The notes beneath the pieces were generated by a model that saw nothing but the letters and a program-made list of their open reading frames with translations, made no database searches and was not told the origin of the DNA. From contig JAFVBG010000002.1 of assembly GCA_017480095.1 (NCBI GenBank), forward strand, positions 67,728 through 131,727: a stretch of DNA of 64,000 nt, given 5' to 3'. Both the position numbers and the translations under genes were made by a program. Shown in pieces: positions 25,412 through 34,483 of the stretch. This stretch comes from Candidatus Saccharimonadota bacterium (GTDB lineage Bacteria > Patescibacteriota > Saccharimonadia > Saccharimonadales > Saccharimonadaceae). Numbering within the stretch: the first letter of the stretch is position 1; each line of letters opens with the position of its first letter.

Positions 25412-26051
25412 CAACCTCGCCGTCGAAGTTCAACCAGCAATTTCTATGACAATTGTCGGTAACAACGACGACAACAGTTCTTACGCTGCTGGTGCCACCC
25501 ATGCTGACGGCGTGAGCGTATTCAACCCAGCTGCTTTGAACACTAATGACGATTTCGATAGCTATGATGCAACTACTGCTCCAGCCGCCGTCTATAATAG
25601 TGCATCTCATCAGGCTTCCTCCAGCTACACTTCACTTCTCCCAAATTCTGTTTCCAACGATGCTACATTTAAATCCGCCATCAGCGTTTACACGAACTCC
25701 ACGACTGGCTACACTGTTGCAGTAGAGGATAGCGATGCTACTACGGCGCTCACTAATCAAAGCGACAACACTAAGACAATCCCAGCCGGCGCTACTCTAG
25801 AAGCTGGTACGGCTGCTTGGGCTTTCAAGGGTGGTAAAACTGTAACTGAAAATGAAGGCGTTTACACTTTTACTGACAATAATAACTGGCGTGCTATGAC
25901 TGCCAATGGTACTCAGACCCTTATTTATGGTTCCAACACCAAGACCACTGACGGCGACCACTTTGATATTAACTACGGCGTCTCGACTGATGCTGATCAG
26001 GCTACTGGTGTCTATACCGATACCATCATCTACACTGCTACGACTAAATAA
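25296..26051 (+). CDS. Secreted surface protein, paralogue C
   Basis: 251 aa; its first 39 residues equal those of paralogue A up to SGNV, then the sequences part. The mature part is Asn/Asp/Thr-rich with repeats of the family blocks (SSSYTSLLPNS, VYTNSTTGYTVAVEDSDATT, IPAGATLEAGTAAWAF) and ends ATGVYTDTIIYTATTK. It has its own promoter and terminator. Placement on the plus strand facing away from paralogue B, with A pointing the other way, fits an invertible cassette. Confidence 0.8.
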   Translation: MTKSKIILASLGVVAGLGTAALPLASYAAQTPQSVSGNVNLAVEVQPAISMTIVGNNDDNSSYAAGATHADGVSVFNPAALNTNDDFDSYDATTAPAAVYNSASHQASSSYTSLLPNSVSNDATFKSAISVYTNSTTGYTVAVEDSDATTALTNQSDNTKTIPAGATLEAGTAAWAFKGGKTVTENEGVYTFTDNNNWRAMTANGTQTLIYGSNTKTTDGDHFDINYGVSTDADQATGVYTDTIIYTATTK

Positions 26052-26073
26052 TCTAGTATAAGCGTAGGTATTC

Positions 26074-26099
26074 AAATCCCCTCTTCGGAGGGGATTTTT
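26074..26099 (+). terminator. Terminator of surface paralogue C
   Basis: AAATCCCCTC, loop ttcg, GAGGGGATTT followed by TT. Confidence 0.88.
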
Positions 26100-26166
26100 G
26101 AAACCATGTTTTTCAATAAAAGCTGACTTTTTAGCCCGCTCTCCATCGAGATATCGACGAATTTAA

Positions 26167-26292
26167 ATCGCAGATGATTTAGATACCAGCCGAAATATAT
26201 ACCTTAGCGAACAATCTGATTGGCTAGAGTCACACGGCAGAGGGGAGCTTTCAATTAGTACGTCGAGACTACCAGATGAACCCCAAAACTGA
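26167..26292 (+). pseudogene. Possible gene remnant (42 codons, no start)
   Basis: An open frame without a start codon ends at TGA 26290-26292 and reads protein-like (NIYLSEQSDWLESHGRGEL, then STSRLPDEPQN). It could be the tail of a lost gene. No family recognised. The remainder of 26100-26307 shows nothing. Confidence 0.25.
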
Positions 26293-26307
26293 TGAACATA
26301 TTACAGC

Positions 26308-27012
26308 TCATCCGAACCTTATCTCTAATTCATCCTTTATTTTTTTCCAACCAGGAATACGCGACTCTAAGAGCGTGAAGAAGTCTTTGTCGTGTTTTCC
26401 GTATTTCATATGGCACAATTCATGCGTTATAACGTAACGAATGGTCATTTTTGAAGTTTGTAAGAGCTTTGGATTGAGATTAATGGTATTATCTTTTTGA
26501 TAACTACCCCAGCGAGTTTTCATCTCGCGGATTTTTAGTTTTGGTATGATATCAATGCCGTAATCATGAATTGCAGATATTAATTCCTTTTTGAAAACTG
26601 ATTCGCATTTTTCTAAATACCATTTTTCATAAATTGCTTTATTGTGGTCAGAATTTCTTAAGCCTAACCGTGTTTTTATAGTAATAATACCAGGTGATAC
26701 GCTGATTCCTTCGGCCGGATTCTTCTCAACCCTTAACATATATTGTCTTCCTAGGTAGTAGAAGTTTTCGCCCGAAACGTAACTTTTAGTAATTTGGTTT
26801 TTCTTGTAGCGGCTAAGTTCACTTAGCTGGTTTTCTAGCCAGGTCCATTTTTTAATTAAAAAGCTATCAATGTCCGAATCTGATGCATCTAACGGTGCTC
26901 GTAAGGACACTTTCATATTTGAAAACACAACTAGACTAAACGTCTTTCTTTTAGAACGTTCTAAACCATAGTCATAGGTACGCTTGCCGTACCGGAACTT
27001 TCTTTGCTCCAT
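26308..27012 (-). CDS. YgjP-like (DUF45) metallopeptidase-family protein
   Basis: The zinc motif YVITHELCHMKYGKHDKDFF (HExxH plus a downstream His) and the preceding MKTRWGSYQK motif identify the DUF45/YgjP family. Length 234 aa is usual. These proteins are often encoded right after hsdR, as here, 2 bases downstream, but their target is not known. It is the last gene of the restriction operon, and no clear terminator follows. Confidence 0.85.
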   Translation of the reverse strand: MEQRKFRYGKRTYDYGLERSKRKTFSLVVFSNMKVSLRAPLDASDSDIDSFLIKKWTWLENQLSELSRYKKNQITKSYVSGENFYYLGRQYMLRVEKNPAEGISVSPGIITIKTRLGLRNSDHNKAIYEKWYLEKCESVFKKELISAIHDYGIDIIPKLKIREMKTRWGSYQKDNTINLNPKLLQTSKMTIRYVITHELCHMKYGKHDKDFFTLLESRIPGWKKIKDELEIRFG

Positions 27013-27014
27013 AA

Positions 27015-30000
27015 TTATTCTCCGAAAAGAGTATAGTTATTTTCGGCAAGCTCTAGAACCTTCTCGCGGATTTTTTTATTGGTAGATTCCGGGACATGCA
27101 TATTATCGTAGATATAATCGTCTAAGTAGTTTTCGATAATGCGTTTTTGGTCGTAATTTTTCCACCAGTCAATGATGGCATTGTCTTGGACAATTTTCGC
27201 TAATGATAAGATGCGTTCGTCGTATCGCTCTGAAGGAATGACGTCCTTTAAGTTGCGATATAAAATATCGGCGCCGTTTTGCTTTTGGATGGCTTCTGGG
27301 AGCTCGTCGTCTTTACGAGAATTTATTTCACTCGTAATAAGCGAAAGCTGTTTTAGGGCTTCAATATCGGCTAGTTTTTCTTCACGTAGTGCGTCGATGA
27401 TTGCTTGGATACGTTCTGAGAATTTTTGCCATAAAACCACGTCACCATGTGCTTTAAAAATCTCGGTAATTCGGCGCTCTGTTTGCGCAGCGATTGCTTC
27501 GGCCCTAGATTTGTTGCTGCCTAATTTTTCGATAGCCTTTTTGAATTCCTCTGAATTATTTATGTCGATTGGTTGGACTAGAATTTCGGCTTGTTCTGCA
27601 GTAATATGGTCATTTGCGATTCTTTTAAGCTCGCGTTCGTACTGACGAAGATCTATTTCGTCACCAAATTCTAGTTTAGCAGTTCTCTTAATTTCAACAA
27701 ATTTTTTGAGATCTGAAGCTATGTTGTCTACAAATCTACCATCAATATCTCTCAAGCATGAATATTCTGCAAAGGTATTTAAGAGAGAATTAAGCTGGTC
27801 AATAAATTCGCGACGAGTTGCGTCGTCTCTTAACACTTCGATATAACCCTGTTGTGAATTTAGGATCTTGCCCCTGAACATATCCAGAAGCTTTTGGTAT
27901 TTTTCTTCAACTTCAGCCTTCTTTTCATTGGCATTGGTTAATGTACCGTGGACATCATCTGGGTCAAAATTACCAAATAACGCCATCGCTTCCTTAATTG
28001 CTGCGGCATTAGATGAATAGTCTATTACAAAGCCAGCGGTTTTTTCAATCTTCTGGTTTTTATTACTAAATACCCGATTTACTCTTGCTATAGCTTGAAG
28101 CAAATTGTGGTCTTTTAAAGGTTTCGCTAAATAAAGCACGGTATTTCGGGGGGCATCGAAACCGGTAAGAAGCTTATCTACTACAATAAGTATTTCAATT
28201 CCTTCGTTGTCGTCTGTGAAGTCATCAACGACCATGTCTTCATAATTCTTAAGGCTAGAATATTTATATTTAATTTCATCTAGATATTCTTTAACTTCTA
28301 ATTTATCTTCGTCATCGGCTGAGATTTCACCATTTTCGTCACTTATAACGAGAGCTGTTTTTATGGTATTATCTGCTTTAAACCATTTTTGCATGAGGAG
28401 CGCAGATTTTTTATTCGGTGCGACAACTTGAGCCTTCAAACCAGTATTTTGAAAGATTTTTTGATAATGCTCTGCAATGTCATAACATATTTCTTCGATA
28501 CCAGCTTTAGCGCTACGCTTAATGTCTTTCTCTACATTCTTTGCAACAGATTCGCGTTGCTCTTCGTTCAATGTGGAGAGAAGCCTTTCGGTTTTGCGAT
28601 TAATGGCGTTTTCGTCTTGTTCTAGAGGAATGAATCTTCCTTCATAAATTAGCGGGACGATAACTTTGTCAGCGAGAGCATCATCAATAGTGTATTTATC
28701 AATGAATTCGCCGAATTTATTCTCAGTTTTTTGTTTTTTGAGTAGTGGCGTACCAGTGAATGCGATGTAACAAGCGTTTGGAATCATCTGAAGCATTTTG
28801 AGATTTGCTTCGCCACTTTGTGAACGATGGGCTTCATCTACTAGCACGAAAATGTTCGGATCTTCGTCGACAAAACTTTTACTGCGGTTACTGGCGGAAT
28901 TAAATTTATCGATAATTGTAGTTAGTACGCTATCGTCCTTATTCTTAATTCTGCGAAGTAAATCTTCACCACTAACGGTGCGGACTATATCTTTTTTGAG
29001 CCTACCGTTTTCAAAAGTTCCTTTAATTTGTCGGTCTAGATTGATGCGGTCGGTTACGATAATGACACGTGGATTTTTAATATCTTCGTCTTCAATGAGA
29101 GCGCGAACAAGCATAACCATAGTAAGCGACTTACCGGAACCTTGCGTATGCCAAATAATGCCGCCTTTTCTGCGATTCGGATTTTTGGGATCCATGGTAG
29201 AAATTCGCTTTAGAGTTTTCTTAACTGCAAAGTATTGTTGGTAACGTGCAACTTTTTTATGTAGCCCGTCATAAAATACGAAATTGCGGATAATATCCAA
29301 AATGCGGTCTTTTCGTAGCATGCCATAAATAAGTCCATCTTGAGGAAGGAAGCTCCGCGGTTCGATTGGTTTTACGCAGCCGTTTAAGTCGGATTTAATC
29401 TGCGTGAGAATATCTTGATTAAATTTGGTTGAAAGGATTTCTTCGATTTTGTCTTTAGTCTTTGCTAGCCCTAGGCCTTTTTCTCGCCAACCGACGAAAA
29501 ATTCGTCTGGAGTATCAGTAGTGCCATAAACTGCATTTAGTCCATCCATGGCAATAAGAAGCTGTAGAAAAGTATATAGCTTTGGTGAATATTCTTTGCG
29601 TTGATACCGATGTAATTGGTTAATGGCTTTTATGCAGCCTTCACTAGATTTTTTGTTTTCGATTTCGGCAATTGGAATTCCATTAATGAAAAGTATAATA
29701 TCGGCGCGAAGATTTTCTTCGTTGCCATTAACTTTATATTCTACTGTTACGTGATAATCGTTGTTTTCTGGATTATCAAAGTCAATATAGCGGATAGAAC
29801 GGTCTTGATAAGTGCCGTTTTCGAAAACTTTGATAGTCCCACCGCCGAGCTTCGGCATGATGCGACCACTAATTTCTCGACAAGTATCGATAAGTCCGTT
29901 AAACTCAGTGTTTTCTAACTCGTCGACCTTGGCGGCGATATCGGGTTCGTCGAACTTTTTGCCATCATAATCGTTGATGCGCATGAGCGCGTTTTTAGCG

Positions 30001-30146
30001 ATATTGGTAAGAATTACTTTCCTTTGATCATTGCCGCGGGCATTGTCGGCTTCTTCGCGACTAAGGTATGTCCAGCCGAGTTTAACTAACAATTCTACGG
30101 CGGGGAATTGCGATTCGTTTACTTCGTCAAAATCTACATCTATCAT
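27015..30146 (-). CDS. hsdR: Type I restriction enzyme R subunit
   Basis: Translocase-nuclease subunit. The N-terminal nuclease domain holds RADIILFINGIPIAEIENKK (D...ExK). SF2 helicase motifs follow: Walker A HTQGSGKSLTMV, DEAHRSQ, FTGTPLL, and LLTGFDAPRNTVLYL. A helical C-terminal region (about 760-1043) should contact HsdM/HsdS. Length 1043 aa is normal. The frame is intact. It follows hsdS by 2 bases. Cutting of unmodified DNA is family knowledge. Confidence 0.97.
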   Translation of the reverse strand: MIDVDFDEVNESQFPAVELLVKLGWTYLSREEADNARGNDQRKVILTNIAKNALMRINDYDGKKFDEPDIAAKVDELENTEFNGLIDTCREISGRIMPKLGGGTIKVFENGTYQDRSIRYIDFDNPENNDYHVTVEYKVNGNEENLRADIILFINGIPIAEIENKKSSEGCIKAINQLHRYQRKEYSPKLYTFLQLLIAMDGLNAVYGTTDTPDEFFVGWREKGLGLAKTKDKIEEILSTKFNQDILTQIKSDLNGCVKPIEPRSFLPQDGLIYGMLRKDRILDIIRNFVFYDGLHKKVARYQQYFAVKKTLKRISTMDPKNPNRRKGGIIWHTQGSGKSLTMVMLVRALIEDEDIKNPRVIIVTDRINLDRQIKGTFENGRLKKDIVRTVSGEDLLRRIKNKDDSVLTTIIDKFNSASNRSKSFVDEDPNIFVLVDEAHRSQSGEANLKMLQMIPNACYIAFTGTPLLKKQKTENKFGEFIDKYTIDDALADKVIVPLIYEGRFIPLEQDENAINRKTERLLSTLNEEQRESVAKNVEKDIKRSAKAGIEEICYDIAEHYQKIFQNTGLKAQVVAPNKKSALLMQKWFKADNTIKTALVISDENGEISADDEDKLEVKEYLDEIKYKYSSLKNYEDMVVDDFTDDNEGIEILIVVDKLLTGFDAPRNTVLYLAKPLKDHNLLQAIARVNRVFSNKNQKIEKTAGFVIDYSSNAAAIKEAMALFGNFDPDDVHGTLTNANEKKAEVEEKYQKLLDMFRGKILNSQQGYIEVLRDDATRREFIDQLNSLLNTFAEYSCLRDIDGRFVDNIASDLKKFVEIKRTAKLEFGDEIDLRQYERELKRIANDHITAEQAEILVQPIDINNSEEFKKAIEKLGSNKSRAEAIAAQTERRITEIFKAHGDVVLWQKFSERIQAIIDALREEKLADIEALKQLSLITSEINSRKDDELPEAIQKQNGADILYRNLKDVIPSERYDERILSLAKIVQDNAIIDWWKNYDQKRIIENYLDDYIYDNMHVPESTNKKIREKVLELAENNYTLFGE

Positions 30147-30148
30147 TT

Positions 30149-31312
30149 TTACTCCTTTCCTTTTTCGAGTTTAATATTGCTAACATCTAATTCGCCAGAG
30201 ATGAGATGGTTGAGGAGGTATTTATACTGCTTTTGCAGGCTTTCTTCATAATCTTCAAATTTTGAAATTATAGTTGCTTGAGTCTTTAATCGTAAAACTG
30301 CGTCTTGCTGAATTTTTAATGGTGGCAATGAAATTTTTATTTTAGCTAAATCTTTTGCGTGAACATGTGGCTGTGCACCACCTGTCTGTAATTGATAGAT
30401 TAATCTCTGCAGTAATATTAGCCAACTAAAAATATACATTGTATCAGATATGCCTTCTTTGCCGTATATAACAGTACAATCTGATGCCCATATTTTGCCT
30501 TGTCGGAAGTCAACATATCCTGCATTTGCTCCGCTTGCACTTACCGTTATCACATTTTCGTGTGTATATTTGTTATGTTTGTATGGGCTATCTATACCAC
30601 CCGCTATTACTGGTATATTACCTGGTATTAGATCTTTAGTCGTTAATGCTTTACCTCGCTCTATGTTAGCTATCTTACCTAATTCAATATTGATATATTC
30701 ACTAGATTTACCAGTTGTTTTATAACCCGATAATAATGCTGCATATAAGTATTTCATCAGATTATTCTCTTGTATTAGTTGGAATTTTATTGTGCCGATT
30801 GCATCATTCCAGGCATCAAGAATTTGAACAATTTTTTGCTGCGTTTCTAAATCTGGTACAAATATTTTAATTTTAGCTAACTCTCCAAGATACACACCAC
30901 CCTGTGCACCTTTGCTTTCGCGCCTCAATAGTTCCTTTTGAAACAAGCTAGTTTGAAATTGGTAATATGCATATTTGGGGAGTATTTTTGTTTTATCGAA
31001 ACGCACGATTGCAACACTACGTTGAAAGGTAAAATCGCCATTATAATTCCTTAGAATTGCGCATCTCCCCAAACTACCCACAATCGTAATCAAAATGTCG
31101 TCGTCTTGTAATTTGTAGCCGCGATGAATAGTGTCAAAATCTCTTTTCGATATCTTCCTGTCACTCTCGCCGATGAAGATATTGCCATTTTCAATATTTT
31201 GAGCGCTGAGCAAGTACGGTCCACTTTCTGCGTCCTTATGTGTTCCATGTGTACCGTCTTTGAGTAAAATAGATACGTCACCGAGTTTATATTCCGACCA
31301 ATTATTATTCAT
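30149..31312 (-). CDS. hsdS: Type I restriction enzyme S subunit (two TRDs)
   Basis: 387 aa with two target-recognition domains (about 1-150 and 205-340), each followed by a coiled conserved region (LETQQKIVQILDAWNDAI; LKIQQDAVLRLKTQATII). The N-terminal MNNNWSEYKLGDVSILLKDG and the second IELGKIANIERGKALT are paralogous TRD starts. It sets the DNA sequence read by HsdM and HsdR. Overlaps the upstream ATPase gene by 8 bases. A second, half-size S protein is encoded at the head of the operon. Confidence 0.93.
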   Translation of the reverse strand: MNNNWSEYKLGDVSILLKDGTHGTHKDAESGPYLLSAQNIENGNIFIGESDRKISKRDFDTIHRGYKLQDDDILITIVGSLGRCAILRNYNGDFTFQRSVAIVRFDKTKILPKYAYYQFQTSLFQKELLRRESKGAQGGVYLGELAKIKIFVPDLETQQKIVQILDAWNDAIGTIKFQLIQENNLMKYLYAALLSGYKTTGKSSEYINIELGKIANIERGKALTTKDLIPGNIPVIAGGIDSPYKHNKYTHENVITVSASGANAGYVDFRQGKIWASDCTVIYGKEGISDTMYIFSWLILLQRLIYQLQTGGAQPHVHAKDLAKIKISLPPLKIQQDAVLRLKTQATIISKFEDYEESLQKQYKYLLNHLISGELDVSNIKLEKGKE

Positions 31313-33599
31313 AAAGATCCCTCAGTAAATTTCTTGCTATATTTTGCAACTCATTATCGGCTACGACGCCCAATTCATGGGCATCAGGATTAAACTGTTC
31401 TCGGTATTGATTATATTTTTCAAATTGTTCTTGGCTAATAACGCCATCCCCCAATAACTTGTCGAGTTTTTCTTTGAGTTGCATTTTACGATCTGGTATA
31501 TACGGCTGGTGCCATATATTTATATGATTTTCTAGAAATTTTCTCAAATCGACCAAATCACAATCTATAGCACTTTCACCGTTCGCAAAAGTATTGATTT
31601 TCGTATACTGTCTTTCGTAATCAGATAAAATTAATTCCGAACAATCTGACTGGATAATCTTAGAGCTTCCTTGACTTTTTATTAATTCCAGATATTCAAA
31701 TTGGGCAGATTGTTTTATCATTCGAATCACAAATGTTTTATAATGCGTAGTAATGATTACCTGCGAAAATTTCCTCGATAATTCCTTAATCGATTCTACT
31801 GTTATTGAGACGCGGTTTTCATCAAAACTTACAACCGGATCATCCAGTACAAGCAGCTTAGTTTCATCTTCAGCGCAAGCCAAAAAGATTGATAGTGCTA
31901 AATTTCTACGGTCAGACTCACTGAATACAGTTTTAAAATTGTCTGATTCAATTTCCTGATTTTTATATTTCACCATTAAATCGCAAGTTGGTTTATTGCC
32001 TTTTCGTGATGGTTTGTAATTTAAATTAAAGTCTCTACTCCCCAATCGCTCAAACCAATCATTGATTGCTTCAAACCTTTTTTCAAGAAATGTCGCTTGT
32101 TCTTTTTCCAATTCATCTTGTTTTGCTCTTATTCCCTTTTTTAATTTTTTTCGCTCTTCAATAATATTAAGATATTTTTTACACTGGGTGTCTTGATTTA
32201 TTCTGCTAATTTGTTTATCAATCTCTGTTATGCTTGATTTTTTAGCTGTCAACTGCGTTTCCACTGATTTGCTGTCGATATTTTTAAGTTTCTCTGCTGT
32301 CTTACTTATAGAGCTACAGTATCCGTTCAGCGCTTCATTAAAAATTTTTACACTATCCGATAAATCGATCTCATATTTTTTTAACAAATTGATGTTGGGC
32401 TCTTTTAAGGCAGCGCCAATATTTTTATTCTTCTCTTTTATGAAAGTCTCAACCGCTTTCCTAGCTACCATGATTTCTTTGCTATAATCTAACTCTATTT
32501 TTTTAGTTTCTTGTATGAGCGCATCGAAATCATAAATTACATCATCAGGCCAAGCAATGAATTCATCATAATTATGAAGCAATCTGACTTTTTCGTTCAT
32601 TTTGTAAGATACTGCTAAGTTCGAAACTGAATCAAGAATATCAGTAGCTTCAGATTCTTCTGATAAAACGCCGTTTTTATATTTCTCAAATTGGGCATCA
32701 AATAGTTTTTTGTATGCGTCAATTCTGTTGCTTACTGACTTTAGTGATTGATTACAAAATGGGCAGTTTTTGTCGTTTGAGAATGCCATACCTTCTTCAA
32801 CCCAGTGGGTTTTATGTAGCCTCTCGAGTTCTTTGCTAATTTTGGCGATTGTGGTTGAAGCCGTTCGATCGTATCTGGATTCTGCAATTTTTTTCAACTT
32901 TTCCTCCAGCGTTGCTACGACCATCTCGTTCCCGTTAATTTTATTAGGCATCTGGAGGGATCTGAAAGTGTTGATTTTTTGTAGCTTATTAATGTCTTTA
33001 GTTAAGTTATTTTTTTCTTGCTCTAGCTCTTTGATACTTTTATCAACTTTGAGTTGACAAAACTTAACCACTTCTTCCTCCGATAAATGTCTAACCGGAT
33101 CTGGGCTAGCTTGACTTAATTTTTGTGGATATTTTGATAATTCTTCTTTTTTCTTTTCAATTTCTTTACTAATCTCTACGCCTTTTGAACCGAGTATTAA
33201 ATTAGTAAAATTTGTTTTATTATCTCTCGTTTGTTTTATCCCTTCAAAAATGTTATCCTGGATAAACTTTTGATCAAAGATATACAATCTATTTTTCAGC
33301 AAATTGTTTTGCCAAGAGCCGTTTTTATAAGATACGTTCTTCTGTCTATTAGCGCTTATTACGCAAAGCCCTACTTCTTGTTCCTCTGTTTTTCCGTTTG
33401 GTATGGTTACACGATCCACGATATAGCTAGGGCTGTCCTCATTGGCAGATCTAAAAATGTCCGTGAGTGTAGTTTTCCCAACTGTATTCTCTCCATATAT
33501 AACTGTGATTTCTCGGTCACCAAGTGGTACGCTACCGCCATTTCGAAAACTACTGAAATTTCCGACGTTAGTGATTTTTTTAATTCTACTGATTTTCAT
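31305..33599 (-). CDS. AAA_13 / RloC-like ATPase with zinc hook
   Basis: 764 aa ABC-type ATPase split by long coiled coils. Walker A is IYGENTVGKTTLTD at about 35-48; a Rad50/RloC-style zinc-hook motif CPFCNQSL sits at about 280 between coils; signature and Walker B (LLVLDDPVVSFDENR, then ITTHYKTF) lie near 590-640. The C-terminus has R-x3-E (RKFLE) and a later NPDAHE, which invites comparison with the Arg-Glu-His site of PrrC/RloC anticodon nucleases, but spacing differs (His 55 after Arg). Embedded in a type I operon like PrrC, it may act as a back-up suicide module. Inference. Confidence 0.75.
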   Translation of the reverse strand: MKISRIKKITNVGNFSSFRNGGSVPLGDREITVIYGENTVGKTTLTDIFRSANEDSPSYIVDRVTIPNGKTEEQEVGLCVISANRQKNVSYKNGSWQNNLLKNRLYIFDQKFIQDNIFEGIKQTRDNKTNFTNLILGSKGVEISKEIEKKKEELSKYPQKLSQASPDPVRHLSEEEVVKFCQLKVDKSIKELEQEKNNLTKDINKLQKINTFRSLQMPNKINGNEMVVATLEEKLKKIAESRYDRTASTTIAKISKELERLHKTHWVEEGMAFSNDKNCPFCNQSLKSVSNRIDAYKKLFDAQFEKYKNGVLSEESEATDILDSVSNLAVSYKMNEKVRLLHNYDEFIAWPDDVIYDFDALIQETKKIELDYSKEIMVARKAVETFIKEKNKNIGAALKEPNINLLKKYEIDLSDSVKIFNEALNGYCSSISKTAEKLKNIDSKSVETQLTAKKSSITEIDKQISRINQDTQCKKYLNIIEERKKLKKGIRAKQDELEKEQATFLEKRFEAINDWFERLGSRDFNLNYKPSRKGNKPTCDLMVKYKNQEIESDNFKTVFSESDRRNLALSIFLACAEDETKLLVLDDPVVSFDENRVSITVESIKELSRKFSQVIITTHYKTFVIRMIKQSAQFEYLELIKSQGSSKIIQSDCSELILSDYERQYTKINTFANGESAIDCDLVDLRKFLENHINIWHQPYIPDRKMQLKEKLDKLLGDGVISQEQFEKYNQYREQFNPDAHELGVVADNELQNIARNLLRDLYE

Positions 33600-34482
33600 T
33601 CTTTACCTCTTTCAAGCTGGGTTTTTCTTGGCTCTGTGATAGTTTCTTGATTTTATCAGTCGTGTGGTTAAATTCCAATGAGCGTAACTGCTTGATAGCA
33701 AGTTTGCGGAGAGTCTGGAGGCGTTCGCTTTGGGGTAAACCTTGTTCGATCATTAGAGCGTTCTGACTTTGAAGGTTTGCCATAACGATATTCTGGTCGA
33801 TCGAAGCATAGTCACGTTGGTTACCCTTCTTGTCTGGATTTTGCTTGCGAAATTCTGAAGCGGTCTGACCAAATAATGCAACGTTCAGTAAATCCGCCTC
33901 GCTGGCGTAGATGTGATTAATTTGACCTTTAGTGAGCTCTGGTAGGATGAGACAATCTTTTATTGTGTCAGTTTGCAGAATGTAATTTGCTTTTGCGAGT
34001 TCGCGGCGTACGTTCCATTCGATTGCATTATTGTATGCCTCTGACTGTTTTAATCTTTGAAACTCTTTGATGATGTATAATTTGAATTCTGGTGAAACCC
34101 ATGAAGCGAATTCCATGGCTATATCATAGTGTGCTAGTGTACCACCACCATAGCGACCAGACGAAGAGCGGAGCCCAATGGCATTAGTGGACTCTATCCA
34201 TTGTTTTGGTGATAAAGTGAAAGCATTCGAACCGGCGGAATTTTTAAACTGGTCGAAATCGACCATGTTAAAATTCGGATTATTGAGCTGTTCCCATAGA
34301 CCGAGAAATTCGATGGTGTCTTTACGGCGTAACCAGTTTTTTACTACATCTGCGGGGGCGATGCTGTTTTTATATTTCGCGATGTCAGTTAGACTGATAA
34401 AATCGGCGTCTTTCGGCTTAGTGATGACGGATATTCCTATTCCATTTACTTCAATTCTATTCTTGATATTCTTTGTACTCAT
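33586..34482 (-). CDS. KilA-N domain protein
   Basis: N-terminal KilA-N/APSES-like DNA-binding domain (about 20-140), with VVKNWLRRKDTIEFLGLWEQ and the family motif YGGGTLAHYDIAMEFASWVSP. A helical C-terminal half (about 150-298) ends in Lys/Glu-rich residues. KilA-N proteins are common in phages and are also found inside type I restriction operons; a regulatory or anti-phage role is possible. It starts 2 bases after hsdM and overlaps the ATPase gene by 14 bases, showing tight coupling. Confidence 0.82.
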   Translation of the reverse strand: MSTKNIKNRIEVNGIGISVITKPKDADFISLTDIAKYKNSIAPADVVKNWLRRKDTIEFLGLWEQLNNPNFNMVDFDQFKNSAGSNAFTLSPKQWIESTNAIGLRSSSGRYGGGTLAHYDIAMEFASWVSPEFKLYIIKEFQRLKQSEAYNNAIEWNVRRELAKANYILQTDTIKDCLILPELTKGQINHIYASEADLLNVALFGQTASEFRKQNPDKKGNQRDYASIDQNIVMANLQSQNALMIEQGLPQSERLQTLRKLAIKQLRSLEFNHTTDKIKKLSQSQEKPSLKEVKNENQ

Positions 34483-34483
34483 A

